Part shown: positions 17,271-25,753 of the stretch, piece after piece | How the letters are laid out: each line of letters opens with the position of its first letter | Numbering within the stretch: position 1 is the first letter of the stretch | Source: Campylobacter pinnipediorum subsp. pinnipediorum | GTDB taxonomy: Bacteria; Campylobacterota; Campylobacteria; Campylobacterales; Campylobacteraceae | Assembly: GCF_002021925.1 (NCBI RefSeq) | Contig: NZ_CP012546.1 | Location: forward strand, 1,612,001 to 1,676,000 | Reading direction: 5' to 3' | Length of the DNA stretch: 64,000 nt | Translations under genes and position numbers: made by a program | Notes under the pieces: generated by a model | The model's input: the letters and a program-made list of their open reading frames with translations, nothing else | What the model was told of the DNA's origin: nothing | The model's database searches: none

Positions 17271-18761
17271 ATGAAAAAGATAATTTTATTTATAATCGTA
17301 ACAATATTTTTTAGTGGATGCATTAATGACCTTCCTGTTAATGGCAAGGAAGTTATTATGCAAGATGATACAAGAGTTTATAGTATAAATAGAAAATTTT
17401 CAGCTATGGCTAGAAGTGATATTAAGAAGCCACCTTTCAATGGCTATTATAGATTTGATGAAGAGCTTGTTGTATTTGATAGAGACATCCCAAATATGAT
17501 GAATGAGGATATAAGGATATTTTCATATGAGCTTAATAAAACAAAAGAAAGACACAAGCTAGTATATGATTTATTGTCTAAACATAAAACACACTATGAT
17601 TATTATATCAATGCTCCTTTAAGCGACTTTGATCTAGAAGATGATATAGAATCAAGAACAGAATATTATAAAAGATATATTGATTATATAGCAGGGCTTA
17701 AATGCTATACTTATACTTATTCTAAAAATATAGGCATGGGTTTAGGAAATAAAAATCATGATACCATTTGTCCATATTATGACATAAATGGAAAAGAGAC
17801 ACTTATAAGAATTCACTATGACTTTATCTTTACAGCTGGTGGAACAGTATTGGAAGGTTCTAAACAATCAAGCACAAAAAACTACACTCTACAACAAATG
17901 AATTATGCATTTAAACAAGATGTAAAAGAGATATTTGACTCTTTAGAAATTTATGATATAGATAAAGATAGAATGATAAAACAAGGAATGTATTATCCAG
18001 ATAAAAAGTATGATATAAATGCAGATAATAAGGTAAAAAACTTTTATACCAATATAGATTTAAATCCAAATGAAAAAGCAACAAGTCCTTATTTTACTTT
18101 TAATATTCCAAACTCTTATCCTGAGTATAAATTTAAATCATACTTTAATGGTATCAATACTAAATATAATGAGATATATTTTTTTAGAGAAATTCCAAAT
18201 ATCTTAAATGATGGTAGAATGAAAGAAAGTGCAAGAGTATATACTTTTAGTATTTATGATCCAAAATTTAATACCTTATCTACACTTTATAATAAAACCC
18301 CCAAAGAGTTAATTCATGATCTACTCACAAACCCGAAATCTTCTTATAAACATTATTTAGGGATGTCTTTTAATGAAGATGAGTTAAAGTATAGAGCTAG
18401 TGGTATGAGATATATTAATTATGTAGCAGGATTAAAATGTTATACAAGTTTAATATATAGAAAAGAACTAGATTATCATAGCTTTGCCCATTATGATACA
18501 ACCTGCCCATATTATAATAAAAATGGAGAAGAAGATGCTATTGTAATTCAACATAAGTTTAAGTTTACAAAAGAAAACTCAACCAACGAAGAATTTGAAA
18601 ATTTACATTTAAATTATATGAAGGGTATAAAACAAATGATAGATTCTATTGTAATTAAAAACATAGATATAAACAAGATGAAAAGACTTAATATATACTA
18701 TCCAAATAAAAAGTATGATATAAATGCAGAAGATAAGATAAGAAGCTATTATATCAAATAG
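17271..18761 (+). CDS. Two-domain TPS-associated lipoprotein, variant C (free-standing)
   Basis: This is a 496-residue lipoprotein. The signal peptide (16 residues plus lipobox Cys) is the same as in the 2964 and 15020 copies. Residues 18-70 (INDLPVNGKEVIMQDD and on) are unique, and from IPNMM onward the protein is near-identical to the 15020 copy. It is therefore a chimera. Its VVFDRDIPNMM segment is the likely donor of the five-residue insertion in the 2964 copy. It has its own upstream region and no adjoining toxin end, so it may be expressed independently. Function is unknown; extra immunity capacity is one possibility. Confidence 0.75.
   Translation: MKKIILFIIVTIFFSGCINDLPVNGKEVIMQDDTRVYSINRKFSAMARSDIKKPPFNGYYRFDEELVVFDRDIPNMMNEDIRIFSYELNKTKERHKLVYDLLSKHKTHYDYYINAPLSDFDLEDDIESRTEYYKRYIDYIAGLKCYTYTYSKNIGMGLGNKNHDTICPYYDINGKETLIRIHYDFIFTAGGTVLEGSKQSSTKNYTLQQMNYAFKQDVKEIFDSLEIYDIDKDRMIKQGMYYPDKKYDINADNKVKNFYTNIDLNPNEKATSPYFTFNIPNSYPEYKFKSYFNGINTKYNEIYFFREIPNILNDGRMKESARVYTFSIYDPKFNTLSTLYNKTPKELIHDLLTNPKSSYKHYLGMSFNEDELKYRASGMRYINYVAGLKCYTSLIYRKELDYHSFAHYDTTCPYYNKNGEEDAIVIQHKFKFTKENSTNEEFENLHLNYMKGIKQMIDSIVIKNIDINKMKRLNIYYPNKKYDINAEDKIRSYYIK
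17486..18761 (+). repeat. Direct repeat of lipoprotein body (matches 15220-16495)
   Basis: About 1276 bp matches 15220-16495 at a constant offset of 2266, with one difference noticed near the start (AAA versus AAT codon context). The last 636 bp are also the same as bases 1-636. The sequence continues into the same inverted repeat. Confidence 0.8.
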
Positions 18762-18770
18762 TTAAATTTA

Positions 18771-18828
18771 AAGAGAAACTAATATACTAAAACATATATT
18801 ATCACTTTTAATAAATTTAGTTTCTCTT
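18771..18828. repeat. Inverted repeat after lipoprotein gene, copy 4
   Basis: The arms and spacing are identical to copy 1 (646-703), again 10 nt past the lipoprotein stop. Confidence 0.6.
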
Positions 18829-18902
18829 ATATAAATTTATATTTAAAAGAAAATTTACAAGTAAACCAATATATAAATTTAATGACAATTTAAAAGATAT
18901 AA

Positions 18903-19187
18903 TCTAAACTAACAGGCATATTAGTGGGTGGATTAATAGATGAAGACAAAGGAGCAAACTTAGGCTATCACATATATACTAGTGTACAACTAAACAATAG
19001 ACAATTACATCAAGAAGAGATAAAATTTATACAAGAAAATGCAAAAGATTATGCTAAAACAAATAATATGTCAGAAGAAAAAGCAAAAGATACACCTGAG
19101 TATTAGGAAGCTTATTATAAAGGTATTGAAATGCTATATGAACCAAGAGTAACTACAATAGCAGTGGGTAGAAGCGTCTGTGGTTAA
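18903..19187 (+). pseudogene. Remnant of a CdiA-type pretoxin region
   Basis: The frame opens after a TAA at 18900 and reads SKLTGILVGGLIDEDKG. It continues with LNNRQLHQEEIKFIQENAKD, which resembles the NRQLHPxEIKxIxENA stretch common just before the variable toxin tip of FHA/CdiA proteins. A TAG at 19104 interrupts the frame, which then carries on in phase to a TAA at 19185. No start codon or secretion signal is present. It is not part of the toxin end shared by the main and orphan copies, so it records a different, lost toxin allele. Confidence 0.55.
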
Positions 19188-19281
19188 TGATATTGTTATG
19201 ACGCCTCCCTGTTCCGGAAACATTTTAGGGTTCTCTTATGAAAAACACATATAGTATAATTAAAGGTTTGATTCTGAAGGG

Positions 19282-19449
19282 ATGAGTTTGATTGATGGAG
19301 TGGCTCCAAGCAGAATGAAAGCTTTAAGTGATAGTTTATATTTTCCAAAAGCAGCAATGCATTTAAACAAACAATTAAAAATACAAAAAGCTCCATCAAG
19401 AATTGAAAAAGTTACCACTAGAAGAAATGAACATATTAAGAATTTGTAG
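19282..19449 (+). pseudogene. Possible toxin-tip fragment, Lys/Arg-rich
   Basis: A 55-residue frame from an ATG at 19282 has no ribosome site. It is basic and ends KVTTRRNEHIKNL just before the small membrane protein gene. Its place after the pretoxin remnant and directly before a small gene suggests the tail of a lost toxin, but no family is recognised. A short frame without function is an equally good explanation. Confidence 0.3.
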
Positions 19450-19457
19450 GATAAAAA

Positions 19458-19646
19458 ATGACTGAGTGGATTATGGCAGGAATTTTGATCGCTCTTCACA
19501 ATATAAATGAGTTAAAAAGCATTACCGAAAATAGCATTTTTAGTACTTATTTTATAATAATCTCAGCCTATGGCTTTGTCATACTTTTTACTTTACTAAG
19601 CTGGTTTGTGTATAATGCAAGAAGTAGTGAAGTAAATCAAATTTAA
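19458..19646 (+). CDS. Small membrane protein (possible orphan immunity protein)
   Basis: This is a 62-residue protein with two likely membrane segments (residues ~4-17, weak, and ~29-53, strong) and a short charged tail. A purine-rich AGGATAAAAA precedes the ATG at 19458, so translation is plausible. It starts 8 nt after the basic fragment, as an immunity gene would. It also lies 9 nt before the alcohol dehydrogenase gene and may be cotranscribed with it. I do not recognise the family. Confidence 0.5.
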   Translation: MTEWIMAGILIALHNINELKSITENSIFSTYFIIISAYGFVILFTLLSWFVYNARSSEVNQI

Positions 19647-19655
19647 GGATTATAA

Positions 19656-20801
19656 ATGAAAAATTTTAGTTTTTGTAACCCAACAAAAATTGAGTTTGGG
19701 ATAGATAAAGAAAAACAAATTGGTAAATACATGAAAGATTTTAATGTTAAAAAAACATTAATCTTATATGGTAGCGAGAGAATAAAACAAAACGGGCTTT
19801 TCGACACGGCAACAAATAGCCTGAATGAAAACGGCATAAAATATGAAGCACTAGGTGGAATAAAAAGCAATCCTATTTTAAGCAAGGTAAAAGAAGCCAT
19901 AAATATAGCGAAAGAACTAAACGTGGATAGTATTTTAGCTATCGGTGGTGGTTCTGTTTTAGATAGTGCAAAAGCTGTGGCAGCTGGAGCCTGTTATGAT
20001 GGTGATGTTTGGGATTTTTTCACAAATACAAAGCCAAAAACAGCACTTAAAATTTTTGACATAATAACTTTAGCTGCAACCGGCAGTGAAATGAACGGCG
20101 GAAGTGTTATAACAAATGACATAACAAATCAAAAATATTCATTTTCATCGCCGGTTACATTTCCAACATTATCTGTGATAAACCCAGATTTACATAAAAC
20201 TGTAAGTAAAAAGTATTTAGCATATTCGGCGGCTGATGTTATAGCACACTGCATAGAGGGGTATTTTACAGCTACATACCACCCAACCATAACAAGGATG
20301 TATATAGAATCAAATATCAAAATCATAATAAAAAATACAGAAATTTTACTTAAAAACCCAGATGATTATAATGCAAGAGCTGAGTTTGCTTGGGCTGCAA
20401 TAATGTCGCTTAATGGACTATCTCAACTGGGGGTCGATAAGTTTTATTTTCCAAATCATATGATAGAACATGCAATGAGTGCGATAACAGACTGTCCCCA
20501 CGGAGCTGGTTTATCAGTCGTAATGCCTGCTTGGATGATGTGGTATAAGGATAAAAATTTAGATGCTTTTAAGAGATTTGCTAAAGAAATTTTTAACAAA
20601 GAATCAGCAAAAGATGGCATAACCTCACTAAAAGAGTGGTTTGATAAAATAAATACTCCAACTAGCCTAAAACAATTAAATATAGACAACAATACATTAG
20701 AAAAAATCATTCAAAATGCTTTTGAAAACTCACAAAGAGCAAAAATGAATGATGTTTACAATCAAAATAGCATAAAAGAAATTTTTGATTTTGCAAAGTA
20801 A
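19656..20801 (+). CDS. Iron-containing alcohol dehydrogenase (YqhD/BDH-like)
   Basis: This 381-residue cytoplasmic NAD(P)H-dependent group III alcohol/aldehyde reductase has the Rossmann-type nucleotide segment [17 protein letters not shown] (~residues 90-106). The metal-binding signature follows: [11 protein letters not shown], then [25 protein letters not shown], which supplies the Asp and His ligands. Length is normal. The start has a clear AAGGAT ribosome site. The gene overlaps rnhB by 11-17 nt. The physiological substrate cannot be read from sequence; relatives reduce butyraldehyde and other short aldehydes. Confidence 0.9.
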   Translation: MKNFSFCNPTKIEFGIDKEKQIGKYMKDFNVKKTLILYGSERIKQNGLFDTATNSLNENGIKYEALGGIKSNPILSKVKEAINIAKELNVDSILAIGGGSVLDSAKAVAAGACYDGDVWDFFTNTKPKTALKIFDIITLAATGSEMNGGSVITNDITNQKYSFSSPVTFPTLSVINPDLHKTVSKKYLAYSAADVIAHCIEGYFTATYHPTITRMYIESNIKIIIKNTEILLKNPDDYNARAEFAWAAIMSLNGLSQLGVDKFYFPNHMIEHAMSAITDCPHGAGLSVVMPAWMMWYKDKNLDAFKRFAKEIFNKESAKDGITSLKEWFDKINTPTSLKQLNIDNNTLEKIIQNAFENSQRAKMNDVYNQNSIKEIFDFAK

Positions 20802-21360
20802 ATCATTAAAAATATGCGGGATTGATGAGGCTGGTCGTGGCGCCTTAGCTGGGGATTTGGTGATTGCAGGCTGTGTTTTGCTAAAAGATATAAAAGGGCT
20901 TAATGACTCAAAAAAATTAAGCCCTAAAAAAAGAGAAGAGCTTTTTGACAAAATAATAAAAAACTCAAAATACCTAATAATATACTTTTCAAACTCTCAA
21001 ATTGATGAGTTGGGGCTTAGCAAATGTCTAAAAAGTGCTTTGACGTGTTTTAAACGATACTTTAAAGATTATGAGTTGATTTTTGATGGAAATACTGATT
21101 ATAAAACAAGTATAAAAACAATTATAAAAGCGGATAGTGTTATAAAAGAGGTAAGCGCAGCTAGTATTTTGGCAAAGGTGAGTAGGGATAAGAGCATGGA
21201 TCTTTTAGATAATGTATATCCAAACTACGGTTATAAAAAACACAAGGGGTATGGTACAAAAGCACATTTAGAAGCGATACAAAAATATGGGCCAACACCT
21301 CTTTTAAGAAAAAGTTTTAAGATAAAGAGAGAAGAAAAAAGTCTTTTTGATACAAATTAG
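20785..21360 (+). CDS. rnhB: Ribonuclease HII
   Basis: This enzyme cleaves RNA in RNA-DNA hybrids and starts removal of misincorporated ribonucleotides. [19 protein letters not shown] near the N-terminus holds the catalytic Asp-Glu. The later acidic residues lie in ELIFDGN and [10 protein letters not shown], and [17 protein letters not shown] is typical of the family. It is 191 residues long, normal for Campylobacter. No ATG is available at the start: TTG at 20785 or TTG at 20791 could be used, both inside the end of the alcohol dehydrogenase gene, so translation is probably coupled. Confidence 0.93.
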   Translation: MILQSKSLKICGIDEAGRGALAGDLVIAGCVLLKDIKGLNDSKKLSPKKREELFDKIIKNSKYLIIYFSNSQIDELGLSKCLKSALTCFKRYFKDYELIFDGNTDYKTSIKTIIKADSVIKEVSAASILAKVSRDKSMDLLDNVYPNYGYKKHKGYGTKAHLEAIQKYGPTPLLRKSFKIKREEKSLFDTN

Positions 21361-21388
21361 CGATTAGATAAAACATATCCAATCGCTT
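21358..21388. terminator. Hairpin between convergent rnhB and autotransporter genes
   Basis: AGCGATT (21359-21365) pairs with AATCGCT (21381-21387) around a 15-nt loop. It lies between two genes that face each other and could end transcription from both sides. The stem is only 7 bp, so the call is moderate. Confidence 0.45.
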
Positions 21389-21395
21389 AAAAATT

Positions 21396-24300
21396 TTAGA
21401 ACTTATAAGTTGCGCCTACAGTAAAAATACTACTATCTTTTTTCTTATCTTGAATAGAAAGATCATAACTAGTTTGCAACATCAAGCCATCTAGTAATGA
21501 ATAAGAAATTCCAAATCCCAACCAAGATATATTTCTTGGTTGTTTAGCTCCTTTTATTTTTGCTAAACTTACTGCACCACCTTGTCCATCTACAAAAAAT
21601 GCGTTAAAACCAAAATCATTTGGATTTACATCATGTATATGAGCAATATTTGCACTTAAATTTAAATTATCTATTTTTGCATTTGCTCTAAATCCTGCGA
21701 CCAACGAAGAAGAGTTATAGCTTTTAGAATCAGCACTTATACCAAGAGCTTCCTTCTCCGCAAAAGATCCACGGACAAGTTTATTAAAAGAATACCCGAT
21801 ATATGGATTTATATAAAACTTATCTATTTTAAAATTCTTTCCAAGTTCTGTATATAAACTATAATCTTTACTATTATATTTTACTTTAGAATTATCATCT
21901 AAGATATCTCTATTTACTTTCACTCTTGAACTATCAAAACCAAGCACACTAGATAAATACAAATAGTCAAAATCATACATACCATATGCAAAAATACCCA
22001 TAGAATCTATATCTATATCGCCTGCATTTTTTGAGAATTTAGCCTCTGATTTATTTTGAGTAATGACGGCACCAATTAAAGTATTATCTATTTTTTTAGT
22101 ATCAGCACCAAACATAGCACCTTTTGTATTTGCTTTTGCGCTAGCAAATCCTTTTTTGTTTATAGATGTTTCTCCAAAAATTCCATCAACATAAAAGTTA
22201 TTTTTATCACTTGTATCGCCAAAAGAATCCATAATCCTGTTGCTTACTTTTTTATTTAACAATCTATTTTGTTTAAATAAAATATCTTGAGATGATGAAT
22301 AAATTTCAGCAGAAAGAGAATCAAAAGCAGCAGGCAGAACATAAGGACTCATTTTAAACATAATTTGCACTTTATTTTTAAAACCACTCCATCTATCATA
22401 AGATTCTAAAGTTTTAGAAAGCTCCTCTATATTTTGCGCCGTATTCATAGCTGCTGCTGGAGTATAGTTAATTTTTTGCAAAACTTTAATTGAGCTATTT
22501 CTTTTATAGCTTACGCTAATACTTTTATCTTGAATGTCAAAATTAGAAACATCTAAGTAAGGAATATTGTCTGATTTTAAACTAATAATTTTATCTCGGT
22601 TTGCACTTATTTCATTGGCTTCAACAACTTTTCTTGTTTTGACTTCACGCGACATATCACTTGTGAATGTTTCAACATCTGCAACAAGTTTACTATTATC
22701 AGCTAGACTCATTTTCCCTTTAACTTCTAAATTAGACTTATCTATATCTATAACTATTCTAGAGTTTTCTTTTCCTTCATAATCTCCATTTATAGTCAAT
22801 CCATTTCCATAAACATTTAAAGAACCTTTATTGACTAATGAATAGTTATTTTGATTTGTTGTACCTAAAATAACTTTTTTATTTATACTACGATCTGAAT
22901 TGTTTTTTGCAAGCAAAGTTCCTTTTTGTAAAATATAAACTTGTGAATTTAAAGAGTCGCCGATACCTAAAACACCATCTTCTATTATAGTTTTACCAGC
23001 ATATGTGTTTTTGCCACTTAGGTATAAAGATCCTGTTCCCTTTTTTAAGATCCCGGCATCGCCAGCTATATCATTATCCCAAGTTAACTTACTTTTATCT
23101 ATGTAATTTCTATAATCAAAATTTACAACAAGTAAATCGCGTTGATTTTTATATTGACTTTCTTTACCATCTTTATAATACATCTCATTATCTGTTGTTG
23201 ATACCGCATCCTTATTTGTTAAAAGTAGTTTATCAAATCTAGCAGGACCACTTAAAGCTCTACCTTGATTTAAATACCCCCATCCAAATTTTTCATTAGG
23301 GCCATCTGTAACTGTTCCGCAATATTTAGTTTGATTAATGTTAGTGCAAATTTTCCCAGATTTATCAGCACTAGAAAGTATGCTTACTACAACTAGATGA
23401 TTATCCATCCAAGGAAACTTTTGCCATACATTTGCGGCAGCTGCACTTACTCTAGGAGTTGCCCCAGATGTACCGGCAACTTGAATTCTTACATTTTTGC
23501 TATCTTTATCTTCTATATAAAGACCATAAGTTCCTTGAGTTGATATACCCCAGGTTTTAGCTTCTTCTCCTATATAGTTTGAAGCACTATTGCCACCGTA
23601 TGTCATACGCTGATCCCCTGGTCTTGTGCCTCTTAAATCAACGTCTGCTACAGCAATCCATCCATTTCTAGCATCATCATCTACAATAGGATATAAAGAT
23701 TGTCGCGTAGCATAGTCTTTATGCTCATTGCCTGCAGCCCACACAAACACACTATCTTCTCTAGCATATTTTGCAACATGGTGATTTATATGTTGTTTTA
23801 TAAGCGCTTTATCTAAAGTTGGATCACTGCCATAAGAGTTACTAAATATTCTCAGTCCATTATCATGAGCATGAACAAAATATCCAGGGTAAGGATACAA
23901 TCCTCCGCCTCCGGCATCTGCATTATAAGAATAAAATTTTATTCCTTGTTTTGCATATCTATTTAATACAGAAGCAACCATTGTTCCATGAGAGTGATAG
24001 CTAGATTGTTCTCCATTAACAACAAAGAGCCTATCTCCAAAACTTTTACTCTTATAGGCAACATCATCAATAATTACAATACCATGAGACAAGTGTTCAT
24101 CGTTTATATATCCATTTTTTGCATATTTTTCTAGTTTTTCAATATTTATATTCCCAAACCTAAGACTATTATATTCTAAATTTTTATAAACACGTTGTTC
24201 TAATAGTTTTTGTTGAATTAGATTAGCAATCCAAGATTGATATGATTTTTCTACAGCTTTTAAATAATCAACTGACTTTATAGTTAGTGGAGCTACATAT

Positions 24301-24488
24301 TCTGTTGACGCTATATACTTTTCTGAAACTGGTGTCGTAGTATATGATACAACATTGGATTTATTGCTATAATCACCATATATAGCTAAAGGGGTAGTAG
24401 TTTGTTCCGCCGCTGCCACCGCAGGCAAAAAAACTACTGAAGCGATAGACAAAAGATAATATTTTTTATTTTTAACTAACACATTCAT
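21396..24488 (-). CDS. Subtilisin-family (S8) autotransporter serine protease
   Basis: This is a 1030-residue type Va autotransporter. The signal peptide (1-27) ends AVAAA. The S8 protease domain (~125-420) has the complete triad: Asp141 or 142 in IVIIDDVAY, His167 in HSHGTMVASVL and Ser341 in AGTSGATPRVSAA. The oxyanion Asn254 is in AAGN. A passenger beta-helix follows, with a PATR-like element GTGSLYLSGKNTYAGKTIIEDG. The last ~270 residues form the autotransporter barrel, ending in FTVGATYKF. The gene is divergent from no neighbour and lies downstream of pcm on the same strand, with a 14-bp palindrome in its upstream region. Related secreted subtilases mature adhesins or cleave host proteins, but the substrate here is unknown. 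Confidence 0.93.
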   Translation of the reverse strand: MNVLVKNKKYYLLSIASVVFLPAVAAAEQTTTPLAIYGDYSNKSNVVSYTTTPVSEKYIASTEYVAPLTIKSVDYLKAVEKSYQSWIANLIQQKLLEQRVYKNLEYNSLRFGNINIEKLEKYAKNGYINDEHLSHGIVIIDDVAYKSKSFGDRLFVVNGEQSSYHSHGTMVASVLNRYAKQGIKFYSYNADAGGGGLYPYPGYFVHAHDNGLRIFSNSYGSDPTLDKALIKQHINHHVAKYAREDSVFVWAAGNEHKDYATRQSLYPIVDDDARNGWIAVADVDLRGTRPGDQRMTYGGNSASNYIGEEAKTWGISTQGTYGLYIEDKDSKNVRIQVAGTSGATPRVSAAAANVWQKFPWMDNHLVVVSILSSADKSGKICTNINQTKYCGTVTDGPNEKFGWGYLNQGRALSGPARFDKLLLTNKDAVSTTDNEMYYKDGKESQYKNQRDLLVVNFDYRNYIDKSKLTWDNDIAGDAGILKKGTGSLYLSGKNTYAGKTIIEDGVLGIGDSLNSQVYILQKGTLLAKNNSDRSINKKVILGTTNQNNYSLVNKGSLNVYGNGLTINGDYEGKENSRIVIDIDKSNLEVKGKMSLADNSKLVADVETFTSDMSREVKTRKVVEANEISANRDKIISLKSDNIPYLDVSNFDIQDKSISVSYKRNSSIKVLQKINYTPAAAMNTAQNIEELSKTLESYDRWSGFKNKVQIMFKMSPYVLPAAFDSLSAEIYSSSQDILFKQNRLLNKKVSNRIMDSFGDTSDKNNFYVDGIFGETSINKKGFASAKANTKGAMFGADTKKIDNTLIGAVITQNKSEAKFSKNAGDIDIDSMGIFAYGMYDFDYLYLSSVLGFDSSRVKVNRDILDDNSKVKYNSKDYSLYTELGKNFKIDKFYINPYIGYSFNKLVRGSFAEKEALGISADSKSYNSSSLVAGFRANAKIDNLNLSANIAHIHDVNPNDFGFNAFFVDGQGGAVSLAKIKGAKQPRNISWLGFGISYSLLDGLMLQTSYDLSIQDKKKDSSIFTVGATYKF

Positions 24489-24510
24489 TATAGACCTTAT
24501 TTTTGTTATT

Positions 24511-24516
24511 ATTATA
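24511..24516 (-). promoter_or_regulatory. Candidate -10 box of the autotransporter gene
   Basis: TATAAT on the minus strand sits 23 nt before the start codon, with T-rich DNA upstream, as is usual for Campylobacter sigma-70 promoters. The leader would be very short. Confidence 0.4.
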
Positions 24517-24543
24517 TTATTTTAAAAAAACAGGATTCTATCC

Positions 24544-24576
24544 AATGTGAAATTAATATTATATTAATTTCACATT
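24544..24576. promoter_or_regulatory. Perfect 14-bp palindrome upstream of the autotransporter gene
   Basis: AATGTGAAATTAAT (24544-24557) is mirrored exactly by ATTAATTTCACATT (24563-24576) with a 5-nt centre. It lies ~30-60 bp upstream of the candidate -10 box. The TGTGA...TCACA ends recall CRP/FNR-class half-sites, but the spacing is far too wide for a classic dimer site. It could instead be part of the pcm terminator, since a small GGAT/ATCC hairpin and a T7 run follow on the minus strand. Confidence 0.45.
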
Positions 24577-24609
24577 AATAATACTTTTTATAGTTAAATT
24601 ACAAATTTT

Positions 24610-25248
24610 CTACAAACTTTGAACATTATTTAATAACGGCACAAACAAACACTCATCAGATTGTAAAACTTCTATATCTTTTTCACCATGCTTTATAAAT
24701 TTAGTAATGTATTGTTTGCTGTTTTTTTCAATTGGCGCAACTAAAATACCACCAACTTTTAGCTGCTCAAAAAGCCTTTCAGGTACACTAGCTGTGGCCG
24801 CTGAAAGTAAAATTCTATCATAAGGAGCATATGCCCTCCAGCCATTATTACCATCATCAAAACGAACATGAACATTTTTTATATTTAAGATTTCAAATCT
24901 TTTTTTTGCTTCATTAGCTAGTTTTTGTATCCGCTCTATACTAAAAATTCTATGTCCTAATTTTGACAATATAGCTGACTGATAGCCGCTCCCGCACCCT
25001 ACTTCAAGGATATTATCAACATTTTCGCATTCTAAAGCCATTGTCATTTTTGCAACAGTCAAAGGAGAACTAATCCACTGATTTGCATCTATTGGCTGAG
25101 CATCAAGGCTATAGGCATGAGCATTTATAGGGACAAAAATCTCTCTTTCAGTCTCTTTTATCGCATTATATAAAAGCGGAGTTAATGCTATCTCATCGGC
25201 TATCTCATCGGCTAATTTTTTACATTTTAGTTGCTGTAATGAATCCAA
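24610..25248 (-). CDS. pcm: Protein-L-isoaspartate O-methyltransferase
   Basis: This 212-residue cytoplasmic repair enzyme methylates L-isoaspartyl residues in aged proteins using SAM. The glycine-rich SAM loop ILEVGCGSGYQSAIL is clear, followed by acidic SIERIQKLA. The family segments RFDDGNNGW, YDRILLSAATASVPE and LKVGGILVAPI follow in order. The start is TTG at 25248 with an AAAAAGGAATAA site upstream. The stop of the upstream gene remnant lies at this ribosome site. In C. jejuni pcm also lies near nrdB. Confidence 0.93.
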   Translation of the reverse strand: MDSLQQLKCKKLADEIADEIALTPLLYNAIKETEREIFVPINAHAYSLDAQPIDANQWISSPLTVAKMTMALECENVDNILEVGCGSGYQSAILSKLGHRIFSIERIQKLANEAKKRFEILNIKNVHVRFDDGNNGWRAYAPYDRILLSAATASVPERLFEQLKVGGILVAPIEKNSKQYITKFIKHGEKDIEVLQSDECLFVPLLNNVQSL

Positions 25249-25250
25249 AC

Positions 25251-25568
25251 TTATTCCTTTTTAAAATTCTCTTGAGTTATAAAATCAGGTAATTTATATT
25301 CATACACTTGATTTTTTAAATCCTCGATTAAACTCTTATAATTTTCATTAGTCACTAAGTATTTATGTTCTTTTATATACTCGAGCATCAAAGTATTAAT
25401 TTTTTGCTAACCCAGCATTTAAATATTGCTGTTCTTTAATTTTATATCATAAAAGTTAGATATCCTAAATTGCTGAAAAGGATCTACGATATAATTTGCA
25501 AAACTAATTATGAAACAAATTATTATGGTAAATATAAAAAATACTTTTAACCACTTCGCTTCATCCAT
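25251..25568 (-). pseudogene. Remnant of a membrane-anchored surface or acyltransferase-type protein
   Basis: An ATG at 25568 opens a frame starting MDEAKWLKVFFIFTIII. It has one membrane helix and then ANYIVDPFQQFR, a start I associate with a family of ~350-residue envelope proteins beginning with a helix and VDPFQQ. The frame stops after ~50 residues at KNSNI. Another frame then reads QYLNAGLAKN, also a family-like segment, and finally an unrelated-looking tail ending PDFITQENFKKE with TAA at 25251. A frameshift and a large internal deletion are the simplest explanation. The family assignment is from memory and uncertain. Confidence 0.5.
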
Positions 25569-25753
25569 AAAAGCAATTCCTCTCTAATTCTATCAATATA
25601 TCAGTTAAATCATAATGTAAAATATTCTAATTTTATTTTTTATACTCATAAATTATATTTTAAAACATTAAAAATTATAGATTCGCTCTTTGTCGATAGT
25701 TTTTTAAACTTTCTTTGTTTAAAAGCGAACCATAAGTAAAAATATAGACCAAA

